From the NCBI GenBank assembly GCA_937901455.1, contig CALDIA010000029.1:1-8397 (forward strand): DNA of 8,397 bases, given 5' to 3'. Source of the DNA: an uncultured Bacteroidales bacterium. Its GTDB lineage: Bacteria > Bacteroidota > Bacteroidia > Bacteroidales > WCHB1-69. Under the pieces are notes generated by a model. The model was not told the origin of the DNA. It made no database searches and was given only the letters and a program-made list of their open reading frames with translations. Below are positions 6,901 through 8,397 of the stretch, piece after piece. Made by a program: the position numbers and the translations under genes. Each line of letters starts with the position of its first letter. The first letter of the stretch is position 1.

Positions 6901-7232
6901 ACATCTTCGAAAACCCACAGAAAACCTTTGCCGACCTCTACATGAAGTCGGGACTATATATCACAGAGATAGTACGTCGGTTGTACAACAACCCAGAGAT
7001 GCAACGACAAATCCCCGACAATCAAGAACGCATCATACACATCCTACGGCATCAGGTATATGGGTTTGCACCAACGCGTATCATCTATCTCATTGCCACC
7101 CGTTTCATCCTTGGATTTGATTTTTCATTCCAACCTGAGAAGAGCAATTTTCGACAAGTGGACATGGCGCCATACGCCAAGGAGGGCAGGATGAAAGAAT
7201 TGATAGAGAAAGAGTTTGGCAATGTAAACTAA
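3927..7232 (+). CDS. GIY-YIG nuclease / SF2 helicase fusion, putative restriction subunit
   Basis: At 1101 residues this is the likely restriction partner of the methyltransferase. Domains in order: an N-terminal GIY-YIG (T5orf172-like) nuclease domain, with YAY (18-20), WLKIGDT (31-37) and an acidic residue at E95 in HTEWFRI; an SF2 helicase with Walker A NAKPRFGKT (154-162), motif II VDESH (D275-H278), motif III SGTP (302-305), a motif V region TTGVTIP (496-502) and motif VI QLYMQAAFRAQNP (517-529); a charged coiled coil around 750-855; and a C-terminal segment (970-1065) with motif X-like IFTPKWVVKKMVD and motif I-like FADLYMKSGLYITEIVRRLY, but no NPPY. The last part resembles the start of an adenine MTase without its catalytic half. 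Helicase plus nuclease suggests ATP-driven translocation and cleavage, as in type I and ISP enzymes. Start is ATG 3927 (a second ATG follows directly), coupled to the upstream stop. The family is firm for the helicase, good for the GIY-YIG call, moderate for the MTase-like end. Confidence 0.88.
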   Translation: MMDATKIQSFGSYVRMMYAYSTPEIARHDGWLKIGDTEQGVNKRIRQQTHTADVRFELEWRDIAMFRDDCTYFRDYDFHDYLTEYKGIERNDHTEWFRIDGTMLRQCFEEFVSRNYQQKGLHRSYKLRDKQQEAVEKTLAYLAENNGEGKFLWNAKPRFGKTLTAYDLVRQMKAKHVLIVTNRPSIANSWYDDFEKYMAGQTGYRFVSDNESLSGRQGVMTRDMFLKWLPNHGDECTGQICFESLQGLKGSIYFGGNYNKLHWIKDMKWDLLIVDESHEGVDTMRSDRAFNNIQRRFTLYLSGTPFKAIASGEFGDHQIFNYTYADEQEAKANWASDGHNPYQDMPRLNLFTYRMSDIVREQVKQGIELDEEGTIDYAFDLNEFFKTKEDGKFEYEADVRKFLKALTTQEKFPFATEELRKEMAHTFWLLKRVDSAKALAKLLKEEGSPFEQYEVVVAAGDGKIDDSAETIKAYNRVKEAIKTHDYTITLSVGQLTTGVTIPEWSGVLMLSNMQSAQLYMQAAFRAQNPYEYSEGGKIVRKDNAYVFDFDPARTLILYDEFANNLKKSTAGGNGTSDERQQNIRQLLNFFPIIAEDGEGRMMQIDERQVLSIPRKIKCEEVVRRGFMSNLLFNNIAGIFSAPSVVSEILNKMEKAHEERGRGSKATLGDAKSVSVDENGKVLIPTEIIVGQEQDIFGDKVFQTFDALRGTYEITMAAEDNVLAAIDNVGGNLKTAVEQTIIRPASEEYGLTKAQTQRLVKESQKELETKMTKIKGDFEQQRKIAKAKHEETLQQATNKTEIDEAEKTLREEMEQALKSVNEAIKEATDEIISQKPKKVVERIEKDKEERKKESVEDEVRAHLRGFARTIPSFIMAYDEGSLTLDNFDKNIEDEVFKEVTSITLDEFRFLRDGGDYTENGVTKHFDGHLFDEVVFDDAIAEFRKKRQELANYFDETQTEDIFDYIPPQKTNQIFTPKWVVKKMVDLLEKENPHIFENPQKTFADLYMKSGLYITEIVRRLYNNPEMQRQIPDNQERIIHILRHQVYGFAPTRIIYLIATRFILGFDFSFQPEKSNFRQVDMAPYAKEGRMKELIEKEFGNVN

Positions 7233-7246
7233 CTTTTCAGTAGGCT

Positions 7247-7277
7247 GATTGATTGATTGATTCATTCATTCATTCAT
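7247..7277. repeat. Paired tetranucleotide microsatellite
   Basis: Four GATT units (7247-7262) run straight into three CATT units plus a partial CAT (7263-7277). The tract lies in the 64-bp gap between the convergent stops of the helicase gene and the PG0541-like gene, outside any coding frame. It is not self-complementary and so is not a terminator. Length change by slippage is possible but would have no obvious coding effect. Confidence 0.85.
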
Positions 7278-7296
7278 CGATCCGCTTAGGTTTCCC

Positions 7297-7590
7297 TTAA
7301 ACCATCCTCTCCACGTTCCACACGAAGGCCCTAAGTCCCAACTCGGGGGCTTTAAGGTCTTTTTCGTGCAGTTGCTTCAGGATGCCCTCCACTTTGTCGT
7401 CGTCGACGATGCTGAGGATGGCGTTGTTCAAGGTGGGCCAGGCGTGGGTGCCGAAGTGCGGTTCGCCCGTCTCGCTGCCGTGTCCCTTGATTTCGTCCCA
7501 TTCGGTGAAGCCCTTCACGCCGTTGTCGTTCAGCACGGCGGCGATTTCGTCGTAGTAGGCTTGGTTATAGGTTATTAGGATTGCTTTCAT
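7297..7590 (-). CDS. PG0541-like small protein associated with RND efflux
   Basis: A 97-residue soluble protein with a PII-like alternation of strands and helices: MKAILITYNQAYYDEIAAVLNDNG gives the first strand and helix, a central GHGSETGEPHFGTHAWP loop is rich in Gly and His and could bind a ligand or metal, and NAILSIVDDDKVEGILKQLHEKD forms the second strand and helix. This pattern and its location next to an RND permease match the PG0541 family, recorded in Bacteroidales beside RND transporters. Its molecular role is not established; a sensor or regulator of the pump is plausible. It would normally follow the permease gene closely, but here a foreign-looking four-helix-bundle gene separates them by nearly 500 bp. 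Its 3' end faces the restriction operon. Confidence 0.75.
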   Translation of the reverse strand: MKAILITYNQAYYDEIAAVLNDNGVKGFTEWDEIKGHGSETGEPHFGTHAWPTLNNAILSIVDDDKVEGILKQLHEKDLKAPELGLRAFVWNVERMV

Positions 7591-7601
7591 TTTCTTTGCT
7601 T

Positions 7602-7627
7602 TTAGCTATTAGCAGTTAGCTATTAGC
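7602..7627 (+). repeat. Left heptamer array, terminal inverted repeat
   Basis: Four TTAGC cores spaced exactly 7 bp apart. The 11-mer TAGCTATTAGC occurs twice (7603-7613 and 7617-7627), and its exact complement lies in the right array at 8051-8061. Confidence 0.85.
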
Positions 7628-7659
7628 TTGGTTTTACGAGTTTGTTAGGTTTGAAGGCT

Positions 7660-8010
7660 TTAATGCAAGGTTTCTATGAGTTTGTTAAGCATGGCCTTTA
7701 TTTCATTGATAGCATCGTTAAGTTCAAGGTAGCTGGACTTGTTCAGGAACCCTAAATCGTAGGATAAGAGAAGCTCTTCTTCAACTTCAGAGGTTGAGCC
7801 TGCTGCAATGTTGAGGAAATAGGCAAATTCAGCATCGCTTCGTCTTCCACAACCTTCTGCAATGTTGAATGGGATTGATGTTGCTGCCCTGCGAATTTGC
7901 GAAGTGATACCAAATAACTCCTCTTTCGGGAATGACTTGGTGTGCTTGTAAATGTTTAAGGCAAACTGATGGCCTTTCTCCCAAACTTTATAATTGTGAA
8001 AGTCTCTCAT
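7660..8010 (-). CDS. Four-helix-bundle protein of the 23S rRNA intervening-sequence type (S23/IVP)
   Basis: The 116-residue protein matches the IVP family throughout: F-x-x-YKVWEKGHQFA at the N-terminus, then SFPKEELFGITSQIRRAATSIPFNIAEGCGR, the strongest family signature (about residues 26-57), then FLNIAAGSTSEVEEELLL and LGFL, ending in a long amphipathic helix. Proteins of this family form a pentameric four-helix bundle; the related Avd binds nucleic acid in diversity-generating retroelements. Many copies lie inside 23S rRNA intervening sequences, but this one sits in a protein operon, flanked by inverted TTAGCNN repeats. No reverse transcriptase or variable repeat is nearby, so it is not part of a retroelement. 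Function is unknown. The start ATG at 8010 gives the standard length and N-terminus. Confidence 0.88.
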   Translation of the reverse strand: MRDFHNYKVWEKGHQFALNIYKHTKSFPKEELFGITSQIRRAATSIPFNIAEGCGRRSDAEFAYFLNIAAGSTSEVEEELLLSYDLGFLNKSSYLELNDAINEIKAMLNKLIETLH

Positions 8011-8030
8011 TATTCGTATATGCTAAATCT

Positions 8031-8074
8031 GGCTGTTAGCCGAGCTAATTGCTAATAGCTAACAGCTAACAGCC
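8031..8074. repeat. Right heptamer array with perfect 10-bp palindromic arms
   Basis: GGCTGTTAGC (8031-8040) and GCTAACAGCC (8065-8074) are perfectly complementary and enclose the rest of the array, including GCTAATAGCTA (8051-8061), the complement of the left repeat. A transcript or single strand could form a hairpin here. It lies between the permease stop and the four-helix-bundle gene. Confidence 0.85.
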
Positions 8075-8080
8075 AATAAA

Positions 8081-8397
8081 TCATCTAATATTCTCCGTTC
8101 TCAACAACGCCTTCTCCGCTTTGCGTTGCTTACGGCGCACGGCACGTGTCTCCAACGAGCAATACAGCGCAGGAATCAATAATAGGGTAATCAAGGTGGA
8201 TACCGTCAAGCCCCAGGCCACGGTGACACCCAACGAGTTCCACATCTCGGCGCCTTCGCCACGACCGATGGCCAAAGGTATCATGCCGAGCACGGTGGTG
8301 AGGGTGGTCATCAGGATGGGACGCAGACGCGAGCGGGCAGCCTGCACGGTGGCTTCCTTCACTTCCATGCCGCGCTCTTCGAGCAGGGTGGTGTAGT
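8081..8397 (-). CDS. RND efflux permease, C-terminal end (gene continues past the window)
   Basis: The frame runs from the window edge to TGA at 8081-8083 and shows about 105 residues of an AcrB/MexB-type inner-membrane permease, a proton-driven exporter that works with a periplasmic adaptor and an outer-membrane channel. Diagnostic is the cytoplasmic loop into the penultimate membrane segment, LLEERGMEVKEATVQAARSR followed by LRPILMTTLTTVLGMIPLAI. Next come GRGEGAEMWNSLGVTVAWGL and the last helix TLITLLLIPALYCSL, then a short basic cytoplasmic tail. The start lies outside the window; the internal Met at 8368 is not the true start. The PG0541-like gene further along the same strand is its expected companion, now separated by the IVP-like cassette. 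Confidence 0.92.
   Translation of the reverse strand, partial: YTTLLEERGMEVKEATVQAARSRLRPILMTTLTTVLGMIPLAIGRGEGAEMWNSLGVTVAWGLTVSTLITLLLIPALYCSLETRAVRRKQRKAEKALLRTENIR

Larger units (their letters stand above)
7602..8074. mobile_element. IVP-like cassette bounded by inverted TTAGCNN arrays
   Basis: The four-helix-bundle gene is bracketed by inverted repeats: 7602-7627 and the complement of 8044-8069 agree at 22 of 26 positions. Both are arrays of the heptamer TTAGCNN. The cassette sits between an RND permease and its PG0541-type companion, genes that would be expected side by side, and is lower in GC than both. No transposase is encoded, so mobility would depend on another enzyme or on recombination between repeats. 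The outer limits are uncertain by a few tens of bases and no target-site duplication was recognised. Confidence 0.55.

Noticed and set aside
6300..6902. 200-residue minus-strand ORF opposite the coiled-coil region
   Set aside because: The Leu/Phe/Val-rich translation mirrors Lys/Glu-rich codons on the coding strand; no start context or domain supports it.
7289..7303. GGTTT/AAACC hairpin as a terminator of the efflux operon
   Set aside because: The stem is only 5 bp, overlaps the stop codon of the PG0541-like gene, and is not followed by a T-run in the direction of that gene.
7602..8074. CRISPR array or diversity-generating retroelement at the TTAGCNN repeats
   Set aside because: The repeat unit is only 7 bp without unique spacers, and there is no reverse transcriptase, Cas gene or template/variable repeat pair in the window.

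Overview
The window looks like a chromosomal accessory island in a member of the Bacteroidales. The evidence is promoter boxes of the Bacteroidetes TAnnTTTG type, weak or absent Shine-Dalgarno sequences, and an RND efflux gene accompanied by a PG0541-type small protein. GC content varies sharply over short distances, as expected in a shuffled, partly transferred region.

Layout. Positions 1-72 hold the C-terminal tail of an unidentified plus-strand gene. On the minus strand, 1634 to 78, is a tightly overlapping three-gene operon: an XRE helix-turn-helix regulator, an ImmA/IrrE-type HExxH metallopeptidase and a PIN-like protein. A 394-bp intergenic region (1635-2028) separates it from a divergent plus-strand operon. 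That region holds inverted repeats over the likely XRE promoter, a forward promoter, and a long imperfect hairpin (1858-1966) that overlaps a candidate 20-codon leader ORF. The plus-strand operon (2029-7232) encodes an Eco57I/Alw26I-like adenine DNA methyltransferase with its own specificity region. It is coupled by an ATGA overlap to a 1101-residue protein joining a GIY-YIG (T5orf172-like) domain, an SF2 helicase motor, a long coiled coil and a C-terminal MTase-like segment that lacks the NPPY catalytic motif. I read this pair as a two-gene restriction-modification system in which the restriction subunit carries nuclease and translocase.

Convergent to it, on the minus strand, is the end of an RND efflux operon. 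The permease C-terminus (8081 to beyond 8397) and the PG0541-like accessory gene (7297-7590) are separated by a four-helix-bundle (23S rRNA intervening-sequence-type) gene bracketed by inverted arrays of the heptamer TTAGCNN. This looks like a small element inserted into the efflux operon.

Most interesting points: the structured leader with its leader ORF and a mutually exclusive pairing; the architecture of the restriction subunit, with a 36-bp stretch 33/36 identical to the methyltransferase gene; the AT-rich, apparently swapped specificity region with a 15-bp in-frame tandem repeat; and the IVP-like insertion. All family assignments are from reading motifs; no database search was done.
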